A stretch of 61,988 bases of DNA, taken from assembly GCA_964384205.1 (NCBI GenBank), contig CAYLKS010000010.1, positions 1-61,988 of the forward strand, read 5' to 3'. The stretch is from CAYLKS01 sp964384205 [NCBI: uncultured bacterium] (GTDB taxonomy: Bacteria; JAGOEH01). The notes beneath the pieces were generated by a model. The model was not told the DNA's origin, ran no database searches, and was given only the letters and a program-made list of their open reading frames with translations. The first letter of the stretch is position 1. Every line of letters begins with the position of its first letter. Both the position numbers and the translations under genes were made by a program. This document shows positions 45,027 to 53,631 of the stretch, piece by piece.

Positions 45027-45901
45027 AAAAAATATTTATAACTGGTGTAAATGGCCAGGCTGGTTTTTATCTATCTAAATATTTTTCAGGAAAATATGAT
45101 ATTTTTGGATGTAGCAAAGATGATTTTTCTTATAACAAAAATATTAAATATTTTCAATGTGATATTTCTGATGTTAAGAAAATATCAAAATTAATAAATG
45201 GAATAAAACCTGATATTATTATTAATACTGCAGCTTTGAGCAATGTAGATGAATGCGAAAGAAATAAAAGTTTAGCTTATAATGTAAACTACTTAGGCAT
45301 TCAAAACATTGTTAATTCAATAGAACATGATGAAGTTTTATTGATACAATTATCTACTGATTATATTTTTGATGGCAGAAAAGGGGAATATTCAGAAGAA
45401 GATATACCTAATCCTGTTAATTATTATGGTGAAACAAAATTAATGGCAGAAGAATATATACACTCTCAAATGGATAGTTTTTTGATTGTAAGATTGAGTG
45501 TGCTTTATAGTCATTTTATTTATAAAGAGAATTTTTTTGATTGGGTTTATTCTCAATTAAACAATGAAAAAGCAATTAAAGTTGTTATAGATTTAATAAA
45601 TACTCCCACTTATGTTTATAATTTATTTAAAGGATTAGAATTTCTTATTGAAAAAAAGGTTAATGGTGTATATCATATTTCGAATCAGGAGAAAGTAAGT
45701 CGTTATGATTTTGCAATAAAAATAGCCAATTTTTTCGGTTTTAATGCAGATTTAATAAAAAAAGTACTTAGTTCAGAAATAAATTTCACAGCTAAGCGTC
45801 CTTTAAATACCACATTATCAATCGAAAAGATTAAAAAATTGGGATATGTTCCTTTAAACTTAGAAGAAACATTTAATGATATTAAAAAATATCTGGAGTG
45901 A
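45023..45901 (+). CDS. RmlD-like SDR (dTDP-4-dehydrorhamnose reductase family)
   Basis: 292 residues. FITGVNGQAGFYLSKYF (NAD(P) site), INTAALSNVDECERNKSLAYNVN, QLSTDYIFDGRKGEYSEED, NYYGETKLMAEEY (Tyr-X3-Lys) are RmlD hallmarks. Probably reduces or epimerises a nucleotide sugar. RmlA, RmlB and RmlC are not in the window, so a dTDP-rhamnose assignment is not secured. A second RmlD-like gene lies at 59258. Confidence 0.82.
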   Translation: MKKIFITGVNGQAGFYLSKYFSGKYDIFGCSKDDFSYNKNIKYFQCDISDVKKISKLINGIKPDIIINTAALSNVDECERNKSLAYNVNYLGIQNIVNSIEHDEVLLIQLSTDYIFDGRKGEYSEEDIPNPVNYYGETKLMAEEYIHSQMDSFLIVRLSVLYSHFIYKENFFDWVYSQLNNEKAIKVVIDLINTPTYVYNLFKGLEFLIEKKVNGVYHISNQEKVSRYDFAIKIANFFGFNADLIKKVLSSEINFTAKRPLNTTLSIEKIKKLGYVPLNLEETFNDIKKYLE

Positions 45902-45905
45902 GAAT

Positions 45906-46640
45906 ATGAAAAAAGAAAAAATAATGATAGTATTGCCGACTTACAATGAAAAAGATAATTTGGAAAAAATGATAGCCAGATTAATGGAATTACCCTATGA
46001 TATTCATGTATTGGTAGTAGATGATAATTCACCGGATGGCACTGGTGATATAGCTGATAGATTGGCTAAAGAAAATGACAAAATAAATGTACTTCATAGG
46101 CAAGGGAAATTGGGGTTGGGGTCTGCTTATATTGCAGGATTCAAATGGACATTAAAGAATACAAATATTCAGTATATAATGGAAATGGATTGTGATTTTT
46201 CTCATGATCCAAACTATATACCTCAATTGGTTGAACCTGTTATTAAAGGAGAGGCTGATTTAGTACTGGGGTCAAGATATGTTAATGGGGTTAATGTAGT
46301 TAATTGGCCTTTAAAAAGATTATTATTAAGTTATTTTGCTAGTATTTATACAAGAATTATTACAGGATTACCAGTACATGATGCTACAGGCGGATTCAAA
46401 TGTTTTAGCAGAAAAGTGCTGGAAAAAATTGACCTGGATAAAATTAAATCTGATGGATATTCTTTTCAAATTGAAATGAACTTTTATGCATGGAAGAAAG
46501 GTTTTAGAATAAAAGAAGTACCGATTATTTTTGTAGATAGATTAGCCGGCGTTTCGAAAATGAATAAAGGAATTGTATATGAAGCGATATGGATGGTTTG
46601 GCGTCTACGACTTTTAAGTATATTTGGAAAAATAAAATGA
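45906..46640 (+). CDS. polyprenol-phosphate mannosyl/glucosyltransferase (Dpm1-like GT2)
   Basis: 244 residues from ATG 45906, with GGAG upstream. Seen: MIVLPTYNEKDNLEKMI, VVDDNSPDGTGDIAD, MEMDCDFSHDPNYIPQL (DxD), VLGSRYVNG, VHDATGGFKCFSRKVL, and VPIIFVDRLAGVSKM. Soluble Dpm1-type enzyme without C-terminal membrane helices. Makes the polyprenyl-phosphate sugar donor that a GT-C enzyme such as the YfhO-like protein could use (inference). Ends in an ATGA overlap. Confidence 0.9.
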   Translation: MKKEKIMIVLPTYNEKDNLEKMIARLMELPYDIHVLVVDDNSPDGTGDIADRLAKENDKINVLHRQGKLGLGSAYIAGFKWTLKNTNIQYIMEMDCDFSHDPNYIPQLVEPVIKGEADLVLGSRYVNGVNVVNWPLKRLLLSYFASIYTRIITGLPVHDATGGFKCFSRKVLEKIDLDKIKSDGYSFQIEMNFYAWKKGFRIKEVPIIFVDRLAGVSKMNKGIVYEAIWMVWRLRLLSIFGKIK

Positions 46641-48727
46641 TAGATATAAGCATTATAATTGTAAATTATAATGTAAAAAATTATCTTGAACAGCTTTTAT
46701 ATTCTATTTTTAATGCTATCGGTAATCTTAAATGTGAAATTATAATTGTTGATAATAATTCCACAGATGGGAGTGTGGAATTTTTGGAAAATAATTTTGC
46801 TGATAAAATTATTTTAATAAAGAATAATGAGAATTTAGGTTTTGGTAAAGCAAATAATCAAGGGTTAAAAATAGCAAAAGGGGAATATGTATTATTACTT
46901 AATCCAGACACTATTATAGAAGAGAATACATTATTAAAAATGAAAGAATTTATGGATAACAATCCAGAAGCAGGAGCCTGTGGTTGTAAAATATTGAATC
47001 CTGATGGAAGCTTACAACTTGCATGCAGAAGAGGTTTCCCCACACCAAGGCATGCTTTATTTAAATTAATTGGATTATCTTCTCTTTTCCCTAAAAGTAA
47101 ATTTTTTTCTGGATATAATTTAACTTATTTTGATGATGATAAAATCCATGAAGTCGATGCATTATCTGGTTCTTTTATGTTTATTAGAAAAAAAATATTA
47201 GATAAAATTGGATATTTTGATCAATCATATTTTATGTATGCTGAAGATCTTGACCTTTGTTTTAGATTAAAAAAAATAAGTAAAATATATTATGTACCGA
47301 CTACCAAAATAATACATTATAAAGGGGAATCTTCAAAAAAGCTTTTCTGGAAATCAAAAATTGAATTTTATAAGTCCATGGCTATTTTTGTAAAAAAATT
47401 TTATAATTCAAATTTGTTATTATGGTCTAAACCATTTATTTATTGTGGTATTTTTTTAAATGCTCTTATTGCAATTATATTTTCATGGTTTAAAAAGCAT
47501 TTTACACAAATAATCGATTTTTTTGTTATAAATATATCTTTTCTTATAGCTGTATTTATTAGATATGGATATTTAAAAGAATTACCACCTTATAATACAT
47601 GGCATTCATATTTAATAATAATGTTGTTTAATTCTTTAGTATATCTTATAACATTTAATTTTTTTGATATTTATAAGGGCAAAAATAAGTTTTTTATATC
47701 AAAAATAGTTTCTGCTTCGATTTTTGCTTTTATATTACATTTTATTTTTATCTTTTTAATTAGAATAATTGCTTTTTCAAGAATAGTTATTTTACTTTTT
47801 AATTTTATAACAATTATATTGCTTATTTTCTGGAGATTGATATATTCTCATTTTAAAGGATTGCAAATTGGATATTTATCTAAGAAAAATGTTTTTTTAG
47901 TAGGTGACATCGAAAAAATAGGTTTTTATATAGATAAAATTATTAAAAGCCCGGATTTAAATTATACTATATCAGGAATAGTTTCATTGAAAAAAGAATA
48001 TATCGGTATTTCAATTAAAAATATCAATGTAATAGGAAGCTTAGAAAATTTAGATAAATTAATTGATAAATATGATGTTTCTGAAATTTTAACATCAGCA
48101 GAGCTTGTGAGTTTTAACACTATTTTAGGAATGGTACATAATTTAAATAAAAAAGGTATAAAAATAAAAATATTTTCTAAAAATCTTGATATGTTAATAG
48201 GAGAAAATCCAATTGAAATAGTAAATGATTTTTCTATTTATGAAGTAGGGTACGATAATTTTATTAATAAGATAAATATTTTGATAAAAAAATTATTTCA
48301 AATATTTTTTTCATTTACTATTATTATTATATTTTTTATCCCATTTTTATATTATAGATTCTTTAAAAATAAATTTTTTAAAAGTAAATATATTGACAAA
48401 ATAATATATAAAAAGTATAATAGTATTATGATTGAAATAATTAATTATACAACAAATAGTATAACTTCTTTTATTATCGGAAATTTTAAAAATTTTATAC
48501 ATGTCATTAAAGGAAGGTTAAATTTAGTTGGTCTATCTTTTAATGATATAGAGGAATTTGGTTTTTTGAATTTAGTTCCTGGAATTTTTAGTATTACAGA
48601 TGTATTATCTCATAATTTATCGAAAGATGAAAAGATTTCGTATTATAATTATTATATTTTAAACCAAAATTTAATTTTTGATATTGAAATTATTTATAAA
48701 TTTTTAAAAAGGAGGATAAAACAATGA
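46637..48727 (+). CDS. GT2 rhamnosyltransferase-like enzyme fused to a degenerate polyprenyl-phosphate sugar-phosphate transferase
   Basis: 696 residues from ATG 46637 (ATGA overlap with the previous gene). Residues 1-270: GT2 with [53 protein letters not shown] and [16 protein letters not shown]. About 280-410: four or five membrane helices. 416-540: Rossmann-like domain as in WbaP/WcaJ ([14 protein letters not shown]). About 550-580: membrane helix. 620-696: C-terminal piece of the bacterial sugar transferase domain ([45 protein letters not shown]). The central catalytic core with the Asp-Glu and Lys-Phe-Arg-Ser blocks is missing, so the second half is probably a non-catalytic membrane scaffold. 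Confidence 0.85.
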   Translation: MIDISIIIVNYNVKNYLEQLLYSIFNAIGNLKCEIIIVDNNSTDGSVEFLENNFADKIILIKNNENLGFGKANNQGLKIAKGEYVLLLNPDTIIEENTLLKMKEFMDNNPEAGACGCKILNPDGSLQLACRRGFPTPRHALFKLIGLSSLFPKSKFFSGYNLTYFDDDKIHEVDALSGSFMFIRKKILDKIGYFDQSYFMYAEDLDLCFRLKKISKIYYVPTTKIIHYKGESSKKLFWKSKIEFYKSMAIFVKKFYNSNLLLWSKPFIYCGIFLNALIAIIFSWFKKHFTQIIDFFVINISFLIAVFIRYGYLKELPPYNTWHSYLIIMLFNSLVYLITFNFFDIYKGKNKFFISKIVSASIFAFILHFIFIFLIRIIAFSRIVILLFNFITIILLIFWRLIYSHFKGLQIGYLSKKNVFLVGDIEKIGFYIDKIIKSPDLNYTISGIVSLKKEYIGISIKNINVIGSLENLDKLIDKYDVSEILTSAELVSFNTILGMVHNLNKKGIKIKIFSKNLDMLIGENPIEIVNDFSIYEVGYDNFINKINILIKKLFQIFFSFTIIIIFFIPFLYYRFFKNKFFKSKYIDKIIYKKYNSIMIEIINYTTNSITSFIIGNFKNFIHVIKGRLNLVGLSFNDIEEFGFLNLVPGIFSITDVLSHNLSKDEKISYYNYYILNQNLIFDIEIIYKFLKRRIKQ

Positions 48728-48888
48728 TAGATCCAAAACTATTAGAAATTTTAGCTTGTCCTAAATGTAAAGGTGATCTGGAATATGATGAAGAAAAGGA
48801 TGTTCTTATTTGTCATCATTGTAGATTAATTTATAGAATCGAAGATGATATTCCTATTATGTTAATTGATGAAGCTGAAAGCTTTTAA
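48724..48888 (+). CDS. Trm112/UPF0434-family zinc protein (YcaR-like)
   Basis: 54 residues: [20 protein letters not shown]... then [21 protein letters not shown]. The two Cys-X2-Cys pairs and IPIML end define the Trm112/UPF0434 family. Such proteins bind zinc and, in eukaryotes and archaea, activate methyltransferases; the bacterial role is unclear. Ribosome site AGGAGG; ATGA-type overlap with the preceding gene and a 20-base overlap with the next. Confidence 0.9.
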   Translation: MIDPKLLEILACPKCKGDLEYDEEKDVLICHHCRLIYRIEDDIPIMLIDEAESF

Positions 48889-49351
48889 AATAGTAATAGA
48901 TACTTCTTCTTTAATATATTTAGAATATGCTAATCTACTAAATTTTGTTCTTTTAAAGTATAAGGTTTTTACTTTTTATGCGGTTTTAAAAGAATTTCGA
49001 CGAAAAAGTGATAAAAAATTAATCAATATAAATTTTTTGAAATCAGGAAGTATAACGGATACAGGAGATGAATGTATTATAAAATTTTTTTCTATAAAAA
49101 ATAATAGAAAGAATTTTGTATTATTAACTGATGATGGAAAGTTGTGTAATTTTGCAAAGAGAAATAATATTTTTTATATTAATTCATTAAGAATGCCATA
49201 TTTTATTTATAAAGATTTTTTCATAGATTATAAAAATATTTTAAAATATTTTGCAAAAATTAAATTTTATGGTTATTATAGTAATAGAATTATAAATTTC
49301 GCTGAAAATGAATTAATAAACTTAATAAAAGAAAGAGGGCACTATGATTAA
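48869..49351 (+). CDS. PIN-like domain protein
   Basis: 160 residues. [18 protein letters not shown] (first acidic residue), VLKEFRRK (Glu), TGDECIIKF and [15 protein letters not shown] (C-terminal Asp pair) give the PIN-fold acidic set, so an RNase or structure-specific nuclease is possible. No antitoxin gene of the usual VapB type flanks it; it overlaps both neighbours and is part of a housekeeping operon. ATG 48869 preferred over the adjacent TTG. Confidence 0.7.
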   Translation: MKLKAFKIVIDTSSLIYLEYANLLNFVLLKYKVFTFYAVLKEFRRKSDKKLININFLKSGSITDTGDECIIKFFSIKNNRKNFVLLTDDGKLCNFAKRNNIFYINSLRMPYFIYKDFFIDYKNILKYFAKIKFYGYYSNRIINFAENELINLIKERGHYD

Positions 49352-51128
49352 AGAAAGATTATCAAAGTTAAGAGATTTGATGAAAAAATATAATATTACC
49401 GTATATTTGATACCGGGAGTAGATCCTCATCAAAGTGAATATCTACCAGAGTTATGGAAAAGAAGACACTGGATATCAGGATTTACAGGATCAGCAGGAG
49501 ATGTTGTTGTAACATTGGATAAAGCAGGATTATGGACTGATTCCCGATATTTCCTACAAGCAGAAGAACAATTAAAAGGAAGTACTATTGATTTATTCAA
49601 GGTAGGATTACCAGAAACTCCTTCAATTGAAAAATGGTTATATGATAATTTGACAGAAAACGATGTTATAGGATTTGACCCTTATTTAATGACGTTTTCC
49701 TATTTTAATGAATTAAAAAGCATTTTAGATAAAAAAAATATTAAACTAAAAAGTATAGATGAGAACTTAGTTGATATAATATGGACAGATCAACCAGATT
49801 TGCCATCAGATAAAGTTTATCTTCATGATATAAAATATAGTGGTGAAAGTACCCAAGATAAAATAAAAAAAATACAGAAAAAATTAGAAGAGCTAAATCA
49901 AGACGTTCACATCATATCTTCTTTAGATTCAATTGCCTGGTTATACAATATAAGAAGTAATGATATTTTATACACGCCTGTTGTTATATCTTATGCAGCA
50001 ATTGAAAAAGATAATGCTAAACTTTTTGTGAAATTATCTAAAATAGATGAAGCAACTAAAAAAGAGCTGGGAAAAGATATTCAACTTTATGATTATTATG
50101 AATTTAGTAATTATTTAAAAGAAATTAATCAAAAGAAATTAAATGTATTTTTAGATAAAGCTACTGCAACATATAAAATGGTAGAAACATTACAAAATTG
50201 TAATTTATACTTTGCAGAAAGCCCAATAGTTTTATTTAAAGCCATAAAAAATGATATACAAATAGAAGGATTTAAAAATTCACATATTAGAGATGGTGTT
50301 GCAATGGTTAAATTTTTATACTGGCTTGAAAATAATATTGAAAAAGAAAAAATCACTGAGATTTCTGCTTCTGAAAAGTTGAAAGAATTTAGAGCACAAC
50401 AAGAACTTTTTGTTGATTTAAGTTTTGAAACTATTGCAGGATATAAGGAACATGGAGCTATTGTGCACTACACATCTTCAAAAGAAACAGATGTTGAATT
50501 AAAAAGAGAAGGTATATTCTTGATTGATTCCGGTGGGCAGTATCTCGATGGTACTACTGATATTACAAGAACTATTGCCTTAGGAGAACCTACCAGTGAA
50601 CAAAAGAAGATGTTTACTTTAGTTTTAAAAGGACATATTGATCTTGCAATTACATCATTTCCAGTAGGTACTGTTGGAAAACAATTAGATACTATTGCTC
50701 GAAAACCACTATGGGATAACGGGTTAAATTATGGGCATGGAACCGGCCATGGCGTTGGACATTTTCTTGGAGTTCATGAAGGACCTCATGCTATTTCTTT
50801 TTATAGATGTAAAGGAGATGCATTGGTACCAGGGATGATTACATCCAATGAGCCCGGTTTTTATAAAGCTGGTGAATATGGAATTAGAATTGAAAATCTT
50901 GTTTATGTAACTGAAGATAGAGATAAATCATCTGATGAATTTAAATTTTATAAATTTGAAAATCTTACAATGTGTCCAATAGATTTAAATCTGATCAATA
51001 AGTCATTATTAAATAAAGAAGAAATAGATTATCTTAATAAATATCATAAAGAAGTATATGAAAAATTATCACCATTTCTAAATGAAGAAGAAAAAAATTG
51101 GTTAAAAGAAAAAACCAGAGCAATTTAA
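49344..51128 (+). CDS. pepP: Xaa-Pro aminopeptidase (M24B, aminopeptidase P)
   Basis: 594 residues, the three-domain cytosolic form (XPNPEP1-like). Two creatinase-like N-terminal domains (ITVYLIPGVDPHQSEYLPELW, GLWTDSRYFLQAEEQL) and a pita-bread catalytic domain with the metal ligands in LIDSGGQYLDGTTDITRTI (two Asp), GHGTGHGVGHFLGVHEGP (His), SNEPGFYKAGEYGIRIENL (two Glu). Removes N-terminal residues before proline; needs Mn2+. Intact. Confidence 0.95.
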   Translation: MIKERLSKLRDLMKKYNITVYLIPGVDPHQSEYLPELWKRRHWISGFTGSAGDVVVTLDKAGLWTDSRYFLQAEEQLKGSTIDLFKVGLPETPSIEKWLYDNLTENDVIGFDPYLMTFSYFNELKSILDKKNIKLKSIDENLVDIIWTDQPDLPSDKVYLHDIKYSGESTQDKIKKIQKKLEELNQDVHIISSLDSIAWLYNIRSNDILYTPVVISYAAIEKDNAKLFVKLSKIDEATKKELGKDIQLYDYYEFSNYLKEINQKKLNVFLDKATATYKMVETLQNCNLYFAESPIVLFKAIKNDIQIEGFKNSHIRDGVAMVKFLYWLENNIEKEKITEISASEKLKEFRAQQELFVDLSFETIAGYKEHGAIVHYTSSKETDVELKREGIFLIDSGGQYLDGTTDITRTIALGEPTSEQKKMFTLVLKGHIDLAITSFPVGTVGKQLDTIARKPLWDNGLNYGHGTGHGVGHFLGVHEGPHAISFYRCKGDALVPGMITSNEPGFYKAGEYGIRIENLVYVTEDRDKSSDEFKFYKFENLTMCPIDLNLINKSLLNKEEIDYLNKYHKEVYEKLSPFLNEEEKNWLKEKTRAI

Positions 51129-51129
51129 A

Positions 51130-51972
51130 ATGACTCACACTATATCTATTGATAAATCACAAATACAATCAGCTATTGAAATATTGCAGCAATATAATAG
51201 TTTTTATAAAGAATTTGACTATTTTGTTCAATTTAAAATAAATGGTGTAAATATTAATATTTATAATTCTGGAAGTATTGTATTTCAGGGCAAAATAATA
51301 CCAGATGATTTATTTGGTTTAATAAAATTAATAAATTCTGATGATTTTATTGGAATAGGGATTGATGAATCTGGTAAAGGAGATGTTTTTGGTGGTATTG
51401 TTGTTGTTGCTTCTTTTGTGAAAAAAGAATATTATCAAATTTTGAAAAAGAATTTAATTGTTGATAGTAAAAGATTAAATGATAAAAAAATTATTGATAT
51501 TTATAATAATATCTCAAATTTAGTAGATTTTGAAATGGCTAATTTAATGCCTTATGAGTTTAATACTCTCTACGAAAAATATAATAATATAAATATTTTG
51601 CTTGCAGATTTATTTTATCAAGTTGGTAGTAAATTGTCAAATAAAACAGGTGAAAAAAAAATTATTTGTGATCAATTTTCACAAAATAAAACATTATTAG
51701 CTCAAAAATTTCAACACTATGATTTAATTCAAGAACATTATGCGGATAGAATTTATAAACCAGTATCTATATCTTCAATTATTGCAAGATATTTTTTTCT
51801 CGAACAATTAAATAGGTTAAAGAAAAAATATCCCAATACTAAATTTTTAAAAGGTGCAAATTTTAGCAAACAGATTTTATTAGATTTTATTAAAAATTAT
51901 GGTGAAGAAGAATTAATTAATGTTAGTAAAATAAACTTTAAAACTGTAAAATCAATTATATATGTCTCATAA
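51130..51972 (+). CDS. rnhC: ribonuclease HIII
   Basis: 280 residues. N-terminal TBP-like substrate-binding domain (about 1-75), then RNase H2-fold catalytic domain with GIGIDESGKGDVFGGIVV (DEDE motif first acids), DSKRLNDKKI, IICDQFSQNKT and SISSIIARYFFLEQLNRLKKKYP. The DESGKGD form plus N-terminal domain defines HIII, not HII. Removes RNA from RNA-DNA hybrids. Overlaps the next gene by 11 bases. Confidence 0.92.
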   Translation: MTHTISIDKSQIQSAIEILQQYNSFYKEFDYFVQFKINGVNINIYNSGSIVFQGKIIPDDLFGLIKLINSDDFIGIGIDESGKGDVFGGIVVVASFVKKEYYQILKKNLIVDSKRLNDKKIIDIYNNISNLVDFEMANLMPYEFNTLYEKYNNINILLADLFYQVGSKLSNKTGEKKIICDQFSQNKTLLAQKFQHYDLIQEHYADRIYKPVSISSIIARYFFLEQLNRLKKKYPNTKFLKGANFSKQILLDFIKNYGEEELINVSKINFKTVKSIIYVS

Positions 51973-53278
51973 GATTAATATAATAATTTATTCTAAATCG
52001 ATTTCTTTAAACAAGATATTTAATAAAATTTTAGATAAAAAAATATATAACTATAAAATTTACAATAAATTAGATGATGTTGATGATAATTTTAGTGATT
52101 TTATTGAAAATTTGGATTTATTTATTTTTGAGATAACTAAAGAAGATTATAAAGAATTATATAATTATTTGAAGGTAATTCCTAAAAAAAGGAAATATAA
52201 TTTTAAAAGATATCCTGTGATTTTAATTTTAAATAATGAATTATATAATGATTTTAGAGAATTTGAAGCATTAGGAGCATATATTTTAAAACAACCATTT
52301 AATCCTCAAATCTTGCTAAGCTCAATTAAAAATTTTTTATCTCCAGAAAAAATTAAAATAATGAAATATAAAACAATAATTCCTATGCATGAAAAACCTG
52401 TTGTTTATGTAAAGCGTAAATGTATGATTTGTGATTCTGAAGTGACTTTAAGTGTTTATGATCCTAAAAAAATGTTTATAGAATATAATGATTTTTTTCT
52501 TCAAATATTTAAACCTAAAGCAGGTTATATTGAATTTAATCTGGGAGATGATTTATTAATTTGTCAAAAATGCCTTTTTATTTCAACACATAGGCATGAT
52601 TTTTATTCAGTAGAAGTTGACGATTTTTATAACTCTCTGCTATATAAGAAAGAAAATTTAGTAAATAAATTAAAATCAAAGACAGATGAAAGACTGGGTA
52701 AACTTGTAGATTTTTTTAATAATTTGGATTATGAAGATAAAAAAGAAATTGGTATTTTAGGTAATATTTCATTAGATTTTAAAGATAAGGAACAATTTTA
52801 TGCTGTATTACATACTTTAACTGAAATCCCTCGGCATTTTAAAATGAGGTTGTTTTTCTTTCAATTATACTTAGACATTTTACAGGATATAAAATTGTAT
52901 TTTACAGAAGATGATAAAAAAGCATTAATTGATCTTGAATTGGGTAATACAAATTTAAAAATAGCCAGTTTATATATAGAGAAACAGAAAAATAATAAAG
53001 CAAAAGAATATCTCAAAGAATCTTTAATTTTTTATAAAAATTTTATTAATAAGAAGACCAGTTATTATGTTCTTTATAGAATTGCTGTGATCTATTCATT
53101 AATTTATGATTTTTATAAGGAACCACATAAAAGACAAGAAGCAGTTAGTTATATTGGACAAATAATGACTGCTTCCAGGAGAAGATATTCACAAATCTCT
53201 GAAGATAAAGAAGAGAAAGTTCCAAGAATATTATTGGAAAAAGCTCAAGATTTATATTCAAAATTAAGGTATCTATGA
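51962..53278 (+). CDS. pseudo-receiver / DUF2225-like zinc domain / TPR protein
   Basis: 438 residues. 1-125: receiver-like fold, but the phospho-acceptor Asp is Glu (LDLFIFEITKED) and the N-terminal acidic pair is missing; the C-terminal KQPFNPQILLSSI is kept. 150-215: DUF2225-like module with KRKCMICDSEV and LLICQKCLFISTHRHDF (four Cys and His, likely zinc). 215-438: helical TPR-like region (LGNTNLKIASLYIEKQKNNKAKEYLKESL). Looks like a phosphorylation-independent scaffold. Related DUF2225 proteins are common in spirochaetes and Firmicutes. Ends in an ATGA overlap with acpS. Confidence 0.7.
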   Translation: MSHKINIIIYSKSISLNKIFNKILDKKIYNYKIYNKLDDVDDNFSDFIENLDLFIFEITKEDYKELYNYLKVIPKKRKYNFKRYPVILILNNELYNDFREFEALGAYILKQPFNPQILLSSIKNFLSPEKIKIMKYKTIIPMHEKPVVYVKRKCMICDSEVTLSVYDPKKMFIEYNDFFLQIFKPKAGYIEFNLGDDLLICQKCLFISTHRHDFYSVEVDDFYNSLLYKKENLVNKLKSKTDERLGKLVDFFNNLDYEDKKEIGILGNISLDFKDKEQFYAVLHTLTEIPRHFKMRLFFFQLYLDILQDIKLYFTEDDKKALIDLELGNTNLKIASLYIEKQKNNKAKEYLKESLIFYKNFINKKTSYYVLYRIAVIYSLIYDFYKEPHKRQEAVSYIGQIMTASRRRYSQISEDKEEKVPRILLEKAQDLYSKLRYL

Positions 53279-53631
53279 TAGTTGGAATTGGTATAGACCT
53301 TTGCGATATAGAAAGGATTCAAAAAATATTAAATAAAAGACAGTCCCATTTTTTTAATAAACTATTCAATAATGATGAAATAGAAAATTTTATTAATCCA
53401 GCAAATATTGCTGGAAGATTTGCGACTAAAGAAGCTTTCTATAAGGCTTGTAATAGTCTGGGATTGTTTCCTACATGGAAAGATATTTCTATATTGAATA
53501 ATAAAAATGGTGCACCATATATTTTAATCAAAAATGAAAAATTACAACAAAAACTGGAATCTTATAAAATATGGGTAAGTATTTCTCACGAAAGAAAAAT
53601 GGCAATTTCAATTGTTATTATAGAACAATAA
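53275..53631 (+). CDS. acpS: holo-[acyl-carrier-protein] synthase
   Basis: 118 residues. GIGIDLCDIERIQKIL (first metal Asp), GRFATKEAFYKACN (Glu of the second metal site) and WVSISHERKMAISIVI are AcpS hallmarks. Transfers phosphopantetheine from CoA to ACP. Its 3' 61 bases are shared with the next gene in another frame. Confidence 0.93.
   Translation: MIVGIGIDLCDIERIQKILNKRQSHFFNKLFNNDEIENFINPANIAGRFATKEAFYKACNSLGLFPTWKDISILNNKNGAPYILIKNEKLQQKLESYKIWVSISHERKMAISIVIIEQ

Noticed and set aside
48866-49351. PIN protein as the toxin of a VapBC toxin-antitoxin pair
   Set aside because: The upstream 54-residue ORF is a Trm112/UPF0434 zinc protein, not an AbrB/RHH antitoxin.
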